Shown here piece by piece: positions 1 through 7,204 of a stretch of 17,833 nucleotides of DNA (position 1 is its first letter; each line of letters begins with the position of its first letter). A program made the position numbers and the translations under genes. Origin of the DNA: an uncultured Methylococcaceae bacterium (GTDB taxonomy: Bacteria > Pseudomonadota > Gammaproteobacteria > Methylococcales > Methylomonadaceae); assembly GCA_903839795.1 (NCBI GenBank), contig CAIMDR010000656.1, positions 1 through 17,833 on the forward strand. Reading direction: 5' to 3'. A model generated the notes under the pieces. It was not told where the DNA came from. It was given only the letters and a program-made list of their open reading frames with translations, and made no database searches.

Positions 1-126
1 AATACTGGCCATACTTAAGAAAACATCGCTGTCCATATTTTCATAGATGGCCATTATGTGCCGGGGTATTTTTTCAGGAGCATTTCTAAGCCATAAAAAA
101 ACATGCGTATCCAGTAGCAGTTTCAT
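1..126 (-). CDS. PIN-domain (VapC-like) toxin, 5' part only, cut by window edge
   Basis: The first 42 codons read on the minus strand from an ATG at 126. The protein begins MKLLLDTHVFLWLRNAPEKI and later reads DVFLSMASI, where the window ends. LLDTH with the first conserved Asp followed by FLW is the usual start of VapC-family PIN ribonucleases, and the S-x-A-S-I stretch matches the segment that normally leads into the WEI motif of this family. The other acidic metal-binding residues lie outside the window. The start codon overlaps the stop of the upstream antitoxin gene (ATGA), the normal layout for a toxin-antitoxin pair. Family members are RNases, often cutting tRNA or rRNA, held inactive by the partner antitoxin. 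The family call is fairly sure; the target is unknown. Confidence 0.82.
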   Translation of the reverse strand, partial: MKLLLDTHVFLWLRNAPEKIPRHIMAIYENMDSDVFLSMASI

Positions 127-329
127 GGTTGACCCAACCAAAAATTATCATCCAAGGGGGCGTCAAAATCATCGGCAATGCGTATTTTGTTCTTATATTC
201 ACCCACCGTTCTTTTTGAGGATTGTTGCCGTAACTGTTGTTTCCTTAAAAAAGCGACAAAATCAAAAACCTGTTTTTGTAATTCAGGTGCTAACACTTCA
301 AATTCATGCACTAATTGCTGACTATTCAT
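123..329 (-). CDS. DUF2281-type antitoxin of the PIN toxin
   Basis: This encodes 68 residues starting MNSQQLVHEFEVLAPELQ. The N-terminal half, with QKQVFDFVAFLRKQQ, fits the DUF2281 pattern (helix, L-P/A-x-E-L, then V-x-D-F-V-x-F-L). The C-terminal part is hydrophilic and ends near DDNFWLGQP, as in antitoxins whose tail occludes the PIN active site. An AGGA ribosome binding site sits at 340-337, a good distance before the ATG at 329. It begins 23 bases after the stop of the methyltransferase gene and overlaps the toxin start by 4 bases, so it is probably co-transcribed with both. Many such antitoxins bind their own promoter; no operator is evident here. Its role is inferred from family and position. 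Confidence 0.8.
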   Translation of the reverse strand: MNSQQLVHEFEVLAPELQKQVFDFVAFLRKQQLRQQSSKRTVGEYKNKIRIADDFDAPLDDNFWLGQP

Positions 330-352
330 CGTAATGTCCTGCTTAAAAAGGG

Positions 353-2233
353 TTACAAACTTTTCACATCATCAATACCGTATTGCTTCAGAATCTGAAT
401 GGCATTGGTTTTAACTACATCATCTTTAAATCCGCTATCTTTAAAAACCACGCGCATCACTTCCGGTGTCAATTCGGCTTTTAAATGCCCTATGTCTTCA
501 ACGACTTCCAGGGTAATGGCATCAGCCAGACACACAACCAACGCCCCAAAACCGATGACATAAACCGTTTTACCGCTGACTTGACGTTCTTCTATGGGCA
601 CGGTCAAGTCCAGGCCGTATTTAAGCAGGATTTCCGTCAACACATCGTCTTCGCTACGATCTTCCTTAATGTTGTCTACGATGTTAAGCAAGGTATCTTC
701 CAGATTATCAAAATCGGCATCCCAAGGTTTGATGTTGGAAGAATCGAGTTTGAAGACTTTAAAGCCGATGTCGAGGTTATCAATGCCGTCTTTAGTGGTG
801 TTGTCTTGCAGGATTTTCTCACCGGCACGACGGATGCGTTCTTTGCCGATGTCGGCGATAGTTTTATAACCGGCTTTATAAGCTTCCGTTTTTTCGTCAC
901 AAGGTTCGGGGAGTTGCACCATGATGAATTTACGATTGCCTCCGTCATCGGCGTTTATAGCCATAACGGAATGAGCACAAGCTGCAGAACCTGAGAAAAA
1001 ATCTAAAATAACATCATCTTTTAAAGTTGCAATATCTAATATTCTTCTGATAAATCGTATGGGCTTGGGTGTACTAAATATCTTCTTCCCTAATAATTCA
1101 CCAGTCTCTTTTTGTCCCTCGTCGTTATGTCCAACATCTTCGAATGTCCACCAAGTTGAAGGCACAGTGCCATCTTGAATTTCAGATAAAAAGCGTTTGA
1201 TTCGCGGTTTTTGATAACTATCATTTGGGCCCCAATGTAGCCGATTTTCAGCAACCATTTGTTCATGTTTTTCTTTTGAGTAGCGCCATACAGCATTTTC
1301 GTCCGGCCAAACATCCTCGCCAGTTTTAGGATGTTTTATTGCATACCAAAGTGTGGGACGTTCAGTTTTTGATTTGCTACTTACATACTCTCCAGAAGTC
1401 CATACACCTCTTGGGTCGTTGTCCAGGTTTTTATATCGATTTATTTGTTTTTCGGTTCTCGGTAACAAATTGCGATTAAAGTATTCACTTTTTTTAAAGA
1501 CCAAAACATGATCATGCATCGGAGCGATACCTGGGTCGTCATTTGAAACTGCATATTTCTTTTGCCACACTACATTGGCAACAAAATTCTCTTCACCAAA
1601 AACCTCATCACAAAGCTTCCTTAAATTAGCTACTTCATTATCATCAATCGAAATAAAGATAGCCCCATCATCCTTCAGCAGATTCCTCGCCAGTTTCAAA
1701 CGCGGGTACATCATGTTCAGCCAGTTGGTATGATACCGGCCTGAGGTGTCGGCATTGGTACCAAATTTACGACCGTCTTCGTCTTTCTGATGGGTATATT
1801 GCAGGTAGGTGTCGAGATTGTCCTTATAATTGTCGGGATAGATAAACTCCTTGCCGGTGTTGTAAGGCGGGTCGATGTAAATCATCTTGACCTGTTTGTG
1901 ATAGGACTTTTGCAACAGTTTTAACACTTCCAGATTATCGCCTTCGATAAACAGGTTTTGGGTGTTGTCCCAATGTTTACTTTCTGCCTTGCAAGGCCGC
2001 AGCGTGCCGGTAGATTGGGTTTGGGCAATACGCTTGGCCAGCGCTTTACCGTTCCAGCTAAAGTTATAACGTTCTTCTTGCGTTTCCACCGCGTCACCCA
2101 AGGTTTCCCGCAGTTTTTCAAAATTGATTTTGCCTTCGCTCACAGTATCGGGAAACAAGGCTTTTAATTGCTCGATATTGCTTTCCACAATAGCAAGGCT
2201 GCTGCCGTCCGTATCTTTATCTAATGGTTCCAT
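353..2233 (-). CDS. mod: Type III restriction-modification DNA methyltransferase (Mod subunit)
   Basis: This 626-residue beta-class amino-methyltransferase would transfer a methyl group from S-adenosylmethionine to adenine in a short asymmetric site, and in type III systems also provides target recognition for the Res helicase-nuclease. Visible in order: an N-terminal region typical of Mod (about 1-90); FIEGDNLEVLKLL at about 95-107; catalytic motif IV IYIDPPYNTG with DPPY at 121-124; a variable region at about 200-390, the likely target recognition domain; motif X-like KPIRFIRRIL at 390-399; and AdoMet-binding motif I LDFFSGSA at about 410-417. The IV-before-I order defines the beta class. 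Length is normal and no frameshift is seen. The ATG follows the AbiEii remnant by 8 bases and has no strong Shine-Dalgarno, so translation may depend on coupling. No res gene is visible next to it; it may lie left of the window or be missing. Confidence 0.9.
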   Translation of the reverse strand: MEPLDKDTDGSSLAIVESNIEQLKALFPDTVSEGKINFEKLRETLGDAVETQEERYNFSWNGKALAKRIAQTQSTGTLRPCKAESKHWDNTQNLFIEGDNLEVLKLLQKSYHKQVKMIYIDPPYNTGKEFIYPDNYKDNLDTYLQYTHQKDEDGRKFGTNADTSGRYHTNWLNMMYPRLKLARNLLKDDGAIFISIDDNEVANLRKLCDEVFGEENFVANVVWQKKYAVSNDDPGIAPMHDHVLVFKKSEYFNRNLLPRTEKQINRYKNLDNDPRGVWTSGEYVSSKSKTERPTLWYAIKHPKTGEDVWPDENAVWRYSKEKHEQMVAENRLHWGPNDSYQKPRIKRFLSEIQDGTVPSTWWTFEDVGHNDEGQKETGELLGKKIFSTPKPIRFIRRILDIATLKDDVILDFFSGSAACAHSVMAINADDGGNRKFIMVQLPEPCDEKTEAYKAGYKTIADIGKERIRRAGEKILQDNTTKDGIDNLDIGFKVFKLDSSNIKPWDADFDNLEDTLLNIVDNIKEDRSEDDVLTEILLKYGLDLTVPIEERQVSGKTVYVIGFGALVVCLADAITLEVVEDIGHLKAELTPEVMRVVFKDSGFKDDVVKTNAIQILKQYGIDDVKSL

Positions 2234-2241
2234 CGTTGTGT

Positions 2242-2464
2242 TTAAGGTTGTTGTTCTGTTAAGAGCATTGACAAGGCTTTTAGTGTTTTCATGCAGGCTG
2301 TAAAATTAAAATCATCCTTGCCGTAAACCAGACTGTAAAAGCGCTTTAACAACGTACCCATCTTTTTCTACCAAAGCGGGACTGGGTAAATCGTAAAAAT
2401 CTTGAACTTCCAGTCATTCTTGAAGCGTTGGTTTATCGGTCAAGAATAAGCGCCGATTTTCCAT
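2242..2464 (-). pseudogene. Degenerate AbiEii-like nucleotidyltransferase toxin (DUF1814), internally deleted
   Basis: An ATG at 2464 overlaps the 3' end of the AbiEi-like gene by 32 bases and reads MENRRLFLTDKPTLQE, then a TGA at 2416-2414 (probably an altered Trp codon), then LEVQDFYDLPSPALVEKD followed by GYVVKALLQSG. The ALVEKD-x-YVVKAL pattern is characteristic of the N terminus of AbiEii/DUF1814 toxins. Around 2340 the sense moves to another frame, which reads FYSLVYGKDDFNF then TACMKTLKALSMLL and stops at 2244-2242. I take this second part as a possible C-terminal remnant, so most of the gene, including the nucleotidyltransferase core, would be lost. The N-terminal assignment is fairly confident from the motif and from its place behind the antitoxin; the C-terminal part is conjecture. 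Confidence 0.6.
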
Positions 2465-2939
2465 AATGCAGCTGCCTTGAAAAACGGCCTTTTACGCGTA
2501 AAACCGGATTAACCGGCACTTGTGTCGAGTTGCCTGCGTTATAGTCAAGCTCGGCTTCAGTGGGTTCCCAATCGACGCCCAACTTGGTGAGGGCTTGGCG
2601 TACCGCACCCGAAAAACCGTTCTGGCTATAAAGAATGGCTTTACCGGTTAATGGTGATTGCACCGCTCGGCCATAAACCCCATAACCCAGCTTTACCAAG
2701 CGTCCTTCGCGTACCAGATGCCGCAACACGCGTAATATTTGATCTTCATCACTGAGATCAGAAAATTCACGCGGCAAAAACACATCATCCGTTTGATTTT
2801 TTATGCGTTCTTCAACTTTTTGCCGTAATGTTGGCTGGCGACTCTGTTTGTCGTATTTTATTAAGCCAATCGACTTGTTCGTCAGGCGATAACTCTGAGG
2901 CCAGTGTATAACGACCACTGACTTTACCAGATTGCTCAT
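2433..2939 (-). CDS. DUF6088 / AbiEi-like antitoxin, orphaned
   Basis: The conserved part begins near residue 37 with TLRQKVEERI, followed by DDVFLPREFSDLSDEDQ and the winged-helix-like stretch ILRVLRHLVREGRLVKLGYG, a layout typical of DUF6088/AbiEi type IV antitoxins. These proteins repress their own promoter and counteract a nucleotidyltransferase toxin. The C-terminal domain continues to ALILDR. The toxin gene that should follow is broken, so this would be an orphan antitoxin. The first 36 or so residues from the ATG at 2939 do not look like the family and may not be translated; a competing, more protein-like reading frame covers the same bases. The 5' end may be truncated or the start may be downstream. 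The family call is moderately strong and the start is uncertain. Confidence 0.68.
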   Translation of the reverse strand: MSNLVKSVVVIHWPQSYRLTNKSIGLIKYDKQSRQPTLRQKVEERIKNQTDDVFLPREFSDLSDEDQILRVLRHLVREGRLVKLGYGVYGRAVQSPLTGKAILYSQNGFSGAVRQALTKLGVDWEPTEAELDYNAGNSTQVPVNPVLRVKGRFSRQLHYGKSALILDR

Positions 2940-2977
2940 GAAAGTTGACCCCAGGTTGATCCGTAAATTTTAGGCAT
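2812..2977 (-). pseudogene. Possible gene fragment, unidentified
   Basis: In the frame that ends at a TGA at 2814-2812, the bases upstream of and overlapping the AbiEi-like gene read KFTDQPGVNFHEQSGKVSGR, then YTLASELSPDEQVDWLNKI and RQTESPANITAKS. The composition is that of a soluble protein, unlike the overlapping frame used by the annotated antitoxin start. No start codon is visible in this frame, and it runs into the tRNA-Leu terminator, so no intact gene can lie upstream. It could be the 3' end of a gene whose front was lost when the accessory cluster was inserted or trimmed behind the tRNA. I do not recognise the family, and chance openness is possible over so short a stretch. Confidence 0.25.
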
Positions 2978-3010
2978 AAAAAAAGGACTGGGCTAAAAGC
3001 CTAAGTCCTT
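2978..3010 (-). terminator. Rho-independent terminator of tRNA-Leu
   Basis: On the minus strand AAGGACT TA GGCT forms a stem with AGCC C AGTCCTT around a TTT loop, followed directly by a run of Ts. It lies 20 bases after the CCA end of the tRNA gene and would separate the tRNA transcript from the defence cluster. Confidence 0.88.
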
Positions 3011-3029
3011 GTTTTTAGTTACTAATAAA

Positions 3030-3116
3030 TGGTGCCTCGGGCCGGAATCGAACCGGCATGGCCTCACAGCCGAGGGATTTTAAGTCCCTTGCGTCTACCA
3101 ATTTCGCCACCGAGGC
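3030..3116 (-). tRNA. tRNA-Leu, anticodon UAA
   Basis: The minus-strand sequence folds into a full class II tRNA. The acceptor stem GCCTCGG pairs perfectly with CCGAGGC, followed by discriminator A and an encoded CCA. The anticodon loop ACTTAAAAT carries TAA, there is a long variable arm (CTCGGCTGTGAGG region), and the T arm contains GGTTCGATTCC. Total length with CCA is 87, normal for tRNA-Leu(UAA). Leu tRNA genes are common integration sites for genomic islands, and here a defence cluster lies at the 3' side. No second copy of the tRNA 3' end is visible within the window. Confidence 0.98.
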
Positions 3117-3140
3117 ATCTACATCTTTGGTAAGCAGGTC

Positions 3141-3169
3141 ATTATATAGCAAGTAAAAAAATAAACCAG
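3141..3169 (-). promoter_or_regulatory. Sigma70-type promoter of tRNA-Leu
   Basis: On the minus strand a perfect TATAAT lies at 3146-3141, placing transcription start about 18 bases before the mature tRNA 5' end. The matching -35 region (about 3169-3164, CTGGTT) is poor, and an A/T-rich stretch fills the spacer. The -10 match and position make the assignment reasonable. Confidence 0.6.
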
Positions 3170-3233
3170 ACTTATCTGACATTTTTTTAAATTTTCAGGT
3201 ATTTTTATTGTTGTAACATTTAAATAGGAGGCT

Positions 3234-3340
3234 GTAAGTAATCATTCAGTCCCCCTCTTTAACAAAGAGGGGTTAGGGGAGATTTTATTAGATAAATCCC
3301 CCTCAATCCCCCTTTGTCAAAGGGGAAAGTGAATAACTAC
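3234..3340. repeat. Palindromic repeat family C, copy 1
   Basis: Two G/C-rich hairpins lie side by side: CCCCTCTTT-AA-CAAAGAGGGG and CCCCCTTTG-T-CAAAGGGG, joined by an A/T-rich linker (TTATTAGATAAAT) with ends approximating an inverted repeat (GTAAGTAATCATTCAGT against GTGAATAACTAC). A closely similar copy in the opposite orientation occupies 17731-17833. Such elements are typically intergenic, non-coding and dispersed. No transposase or clear target duplication could be assigned. Confidence 0.85.
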
Positions 3341-3372
3341 GGCTGTAATCTTACTCTCTGAGCTGGCATTAA

Positions 3373-3720
3373 CCTTAAAACCTCATTAGATTTACACGGA
3401 TTTACAAAGATAAGCACTGATAATACATGATGTTACGCATGAACTGACAATTTACGGTTACCAACTTAAGCCGGGACAAATAACTTTCCGGGAACGCCGA
3501 GCCCCAGCTCGGCACGGGATAGTCAAAGCGATTACTGACTATGGGTCACTACGCCGAGCCGGGGCTCAGTGCTCCCGGAATCAATAGGCCGGTTTTATTT
3601 AGCTGTCCCGCTTTAAATTGGTAGCCCAATTTACCAAAAGGGTGATTAAAAGAATTTATCTAACGCGTTGTTTATCTAGGTAAATCCGTGTTTATCTGTG
3701 GCTAAAATACGTTTTTTAGG
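3373..3720. repeat. MITE-like repeat family A, copy 1, interrupted by element B
   Basis: This is one of three related copies in the window (others at 7391-7533 and 17500-17664). The outer ends are imperfect terminal inverted repeats beginning CCTTAAAACC on the left and ending TTTTTTAGG on the right, with inner GATTTACACGGATTTAC matched by GTAAATCCGTGTTTATC. The element is flanked by the 5-bp direct repeat ATTAA. A 171-bp palindromic element (B) sits inside it. Together with a few hundred bases of A/T-rich sequence, these repeats fill the gap between tRNA-Leu and mscK, where I see no gene. Confidence 0.85.
3456..3626. mobile_element. Nested MITE-like element B, 171 bp, 8-bp target duplication
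   Basis: The element begins GGTTACCAACTTAA and ends TTAAATTGGTAGCC; these termini are inverted repeats with few mismatches. Further inward, GCCGGGACA mirrors TGTCCCGC and TTCCGGGAACGCCGAGCC mirrors a stretch ending GCTCCCGGAA, so the whole unit can fold into a long hairpin. CAATTTAC stands directly on both sides (3448-3455 and 3627-3634). Copies 2 and 3 of repeat A lack this segment at the same place (they read AATTCACC and AATTAACC), confirming an insertion. It is non-coding and must have been mobilised in trans. Confidence 0.85.
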
Positions 3721-3754
3721 ATTAATGATAAAAAGTAAAAACATACTTCAAATA

Positions 3755-6700
3755 TTAACTGTGTTTTCTTAGTAGATCATGATCTTTTACACCAAATTCC
3801 GGGGCTACTGAACGAATATGAATATCTCGCTGTGGAAATGGAATTTCTATTTTATGTTCGCGTAAGACTTTTTCAAGTCGCATATATAAATCATGGGTGA
3901 CGGGCAAACGATTTGCCAGTTCACTGACAAAAATACGAAGGGAGAAAGTTAGGGCATTGTCGCCAAAATCCACAATAAAGACACTCGGTGCGGGTTCTGC
4001 AAGTACCATTGGTGTTAAGAGCACGGTGTCCAGCATGATTTTGTGCGCCAGTTCAATATCAGAACCATAAGCTATGCCAACAATAATCTCGACACGGGTT
4101 ATGGTGTCGGTTAACGTCCAATTGACCAGTTGACTGGTAATAAAAGTTTTGTTGGGTACGACATGTTCTTTTTGATCCCAGTCTATCAGGGTTGTCGCAC
4201 GCATTTGGATGCGACTCACTTTACCGGTAACAGTGCCAATGGTTACCGTATCACTGACCCGTATCGGGCGTTCAAACAATAAAATGATGCCCGACACCAT
4301 ATTGGCAAAAATCTCTTGTAAACCAAAACCCAAGCCAACGCTGAGCGCTGCAACCAGCCATTGTACCTGCGACCAACTGCCACCCAGTTCATCAGCGATA
4401 CTAATAAAGCCGATAGTAATCAAGGTATAATTTGCCAACTGATTAACAGCATAACGCCCCCCCGCTTCTATCGCCAAGCGTCTAAATACTAATAATTCCA
4501 TAATCCCGGAAAAATTTCGCACCGAAACGACGGCTATAAAAAAATAAAGTCCAGCCAGTAATAGATTGGTTAAAGTGACCGGTTGGTAGCTTTCCTGATT
4601 ATCACTGGTCACCAAATGTTGCCAAAGTACAATGCGATCCAAAAAGGAAAACGCGGGTAATATATTTTTCCAGATGACCCAAAAGCCGATAACCAAGCTT
4701 AAGGTTATAAATACGTGAAGCAATCTGATGGTTTGGGCATTTATTTTTGGAATATCGATAAGTTGTTCATCAACGGGTATAACCGGATCTTCGCCCCCGC
4801 TGGCTGGATGTTTTTCGGTAAGAAAAGCGGCTTTGCGTTTTTGTCTGGCATTGGTTACAGCCAACTGCCGGTTAACCAGCGTTAACCAACGAACCACCAA
4901 TTGATGAATAATCATCACCAGAAAAATTAACCGCAGTGAAATAATTAATTTCACCTGGAGTTCAAGTGCGCTTAAATAATAACCTGCAACAGCAAAACCA
5001 ATAATGACTACGGGTATTAAAATGACAATCGGATACCAGATATAACGCAATTTGGCTAACCAGCCTTCTGGATAGGAACTTATAAAGCTCTTTAATAAAC
5101 CGCTGTTGGGATTAAGTAACCGACCTCCAAAAACGGCCAAGGCTATCATGCTAATGATCAAGGCCAAGCGCCCGAGATTATCGCTGTGCAATGACACTTT
5201 TGATGCGGATGTGGTGCTGATAATAAACAGCGTAATGACTGCAACAAACCGCAGCCAAGCAATTTGCTTGCGCAACAAGCGGACGTTATTTTTTTGCCAT
5301 TGAAAATGTTTACAAGCAATACCTTCATCGGCAAATAGACGATAAAAAAATTGCAGAAAAAGCAGCGGGATTGACGCGCTTTTTAAACCATCACCAATGG
5401 CTCTGGTAAAGTCGACAACATGGATATTACTGCTTAATAACCACCCCAGATAATAGCTAAACAGCGGCAGGGGTAAAACCAGTATTAACGTATAAACCAT
5501 TGCCTGTAAGGTATAAATAAAGCTGTCGGTATAAATTTTTTCAACATTAACCGAGATAATCGTGAGTTGTCGTTTAACCCTGTTTTTAATTAACAGCAGC
5601 AGGGCTAAGCTCAATAACCCCATGAAAATTATAAAGTAATTTTGTAACGCCACCTTAAGCATATCTTTGGTTAATGCCATCCAGTTAAAGGGCGACAACA
5701 ACCAGGTTGTAGAATGATATAAACCGGTTAAAGTATCGACGTTAACGGGGTCAGAGCTTTTTACCCACAATAAATTTTCATCCAGATAGGTTGCAAACTT
5801 GGTGGCCTGAATGACCATTTGTTGCCGGGCAAAATCAAAATCGCCCAAGGTACGCAGATAAGTCGTGTAATCAATGGCTAATTTGTTTAGCAACTCTTTT
5901 TGGCTGTTGAGTAATACCCGTAATTCAGCCTGAATCATCATGCGCTGTTCTATCGGCAGTTTGGGATCAACTTGGGTTGCCATTATCTGCTGCAAAACGC
6001 TATCAAGGTCTGTGAGTTGTTTTAGTTGATCTTCAATTTTAAATTGCTCAAGACTGGTTATCGCTGTTTCATTCTGAATGGTTTCTGATTGCAGAGTAAA
6101 TTGATCCTGGGTGGTTAAATTACGCCGCTCCTCGCGCAGAATTTTACCCAGCGCCGGACTTAAGCCCGCCAGACTGATTTTTTTATCTGCACTTTTAAAG
6201 TCATCTTCAATTTCAATCGCTTGGGCATCTACTTTGGTTTTTTGCCCGGTGTAATTTTCAATTTTGGCAGCAATAGCCTGTAAGTCTCGACTGTATTGAA
6301 TATTCTCACGGGTTCTGGTTTGAATAAGAGCGTGCTTTCCGGACAGTTCTTTTTCTGCCTGACTGAGTGCATCCTGCATGTTTTTGGCTTCTTGTTCGCG
6401 CCGATCAGTTGACAAATTTTCTATTGCGGTAGTGATCGGGGTTAGCGCATTTTTTTGAATGTCCAGCAACCGAAACCCGGATTTAAGCAATTCAACCCGT
6501 ACCGGATTACTGATGGCTTCAACCTCCAGCGCTTTTAATTCTGCCGTGCGTGAATCAACCAGTGTTTTTAAATAAACCTGTCTGGCTTCCGCTTCCAGTT
6601 TTGAGCCCTGTTTCTCAACAGGCCCTTCCAATTTTTTTTGTGTCGCTTCAAGATCCTGTTTTGCCGTTACCGTCTCCTCTCGAATAAGTTGCGGACGACT

Positions 6701-7204
6701 CTGTTGCAAAGCCAGTTCATTTTCCAGCTTTTGTAATTGCTCATCTAACGTGCTTATTTTCCCTTTCTCAATAATTAAACGCTGATCCAATTCTTCTGTG
6801 GGTATCTTGGTAAAATCTTCGGTTTTTTGTTTGGAGACCTTTAGCAGCGTTTGTTCAATTTCTTTTTGCAGCTTTTTGGTTTGCTCGGGCGCTTGCTTTA
6901 AGGCTTGATTAAAGTCAATAATTCGCGCCTTGAAGCTTTCAGTGTTAACCAGATTATCTTGCGCCGCTTGATAACTTGATAGCACCTTGGATTTTAGCGC
7001 GTCATCAAGCCCTTCGCGGGTATTGATAGCCTCAATTTTTGCCTGTAAGGTATCTTTGGTAATCTCAAGCGTGGTATTTTTTTGGCCTTTATCTGGCGCA
7101 ACCGTTTTTGCCCCGGCGTCTCCCAATCCAAAAAAAGTCAATAGTAATAAAAAAAGCAAGGTGTAAGTCTTAGAATAAACAACCGGAAGATCAATGGATT
7201 TCAT
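3755..7204 (-). CDS. mscK: MscK/KefA-type large mechanosensitive channel
   Basis: This 1149-residue inner-membrane channel would open under membrane tension to release solutes and ions. A signal peptide lies at about 1-33. A long alpha-helical, coiled-coil-rich periplasmic region (about 45-470) matches the MscS_porin type domain. A multi-span membrane region starts near 521 (NYFIIFMGLLSLALLLLI). The MscS channel core begins at about 955 with SVGLGFGLQEIFANMVSG (pore helix), then LFERPIRVSDTVTIG, the VVPN loop and the cytoplasmic beta and C-terminal domains. Length is close to E. coli MscK (about 1120). The SD before the ATG at 7204 is weak. It stands alone, facing away from the pilus operon, with repeat-filled gaps on both sides. 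Dependence on external K+, as in E. coli MscK, cannot be judged. Confidence 0.93.
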   Translation of the reverse strand: MKSIDLPVVYSKTYTLLFLLLLTFFGLGDAGAKTVAPDKGQKNTTLEITKDTLQAKIEAINTREGLDDALKSKVLSSYQAAQDNLVNTESFKARIIDFNQALKQAPEQTKKLQKEIEQTLLKVSKQKTEDFTKIPTEELDQRLIIEKGKISTLDEQLQKLENELALQQSRPQLIREETVTAKQDLEATQKKLEGPVEKQGSKLEAEARQVYLKTLVDSRTAELKALEVEAISNPVRVELLKSGFRLLDIQKNALTPITTAIENLSTDRREQEAKNMQDALSQAEKELSGKHALIQTRTRENIQYSRDLQAIAAKIENYTGQKTKVDAQAIEIEDDFKSADKKISLAGLSPALGKILREERRNLTTQDQFTLQSETIQNETAITSLEQFKIEDQLKQLTDLDSVLQQIMATQVDPKLPIEQRMMIQAELRVLLNSQKELLNKLAIDYTTYLRTLGDFDFARQQMVIQATKFATYLDENLLWVKSSDPVNVDTLTGLYHSTTWLLSPFNWMALTKDMLKVALQNYFIIFMGLLSLALLLLIKNRVKRQLTIISVNVEKIYTDSFIYTLQAMVYTLILVLPLPLFSYYLGWLLSSNIHVVDFTRAIGDGLKSASIPLLFLQFFYRLFADEGIACKHFQWQKNNVRLLRKQIAWLRFVAVITLFIISTTSASKVSLHSDNLGRLALIISMIALAVFGGRLLNPNSGLLKSFISSYPEGWLAKLRYIWYPIVILIPVVIIGFAVAGYYLSALELQVKLIISLRLIFLVMIIHQLVVRWLTLVNRQLAVTNARQKRKAAFLTEKHPASGGEDPVIPVDEQLIDIPKINAQTIRLLHVFITLSLVIGFWVIWKNILPAFSFLDRIVLWQHLVTSDNQESYQPVTLTNLLLAGLYFFIAVVSVRNFSGIMELLVFRRLAIEAGGRYAVNQLANYTLITIGFISIADELGGSWSQVQWLVAALSVGLGFGLQEIFANMVSGIILLFERPIRVSDTVTIGTVTGKVSRIQMRATTLIDWDQKEHVVPNKTFITSQLVNWTLTDTITRVEIIVGIAYGSDIELAHKIMLDTVLLTPMVLAEPAPSVFIVDFGDNALTFSLRIFVSELANRLPVTHDLYMRLEKVLREHKIEIPFPQRDIHIRSVAPEFGVKDHDLLRKHS

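Noticed and set aside
485..994. 169-codon gene antisense to mod
   Set aside because: It lies wholly within the methyltransferase gene, which has full motif support; no independent evidence for the antisense frame.
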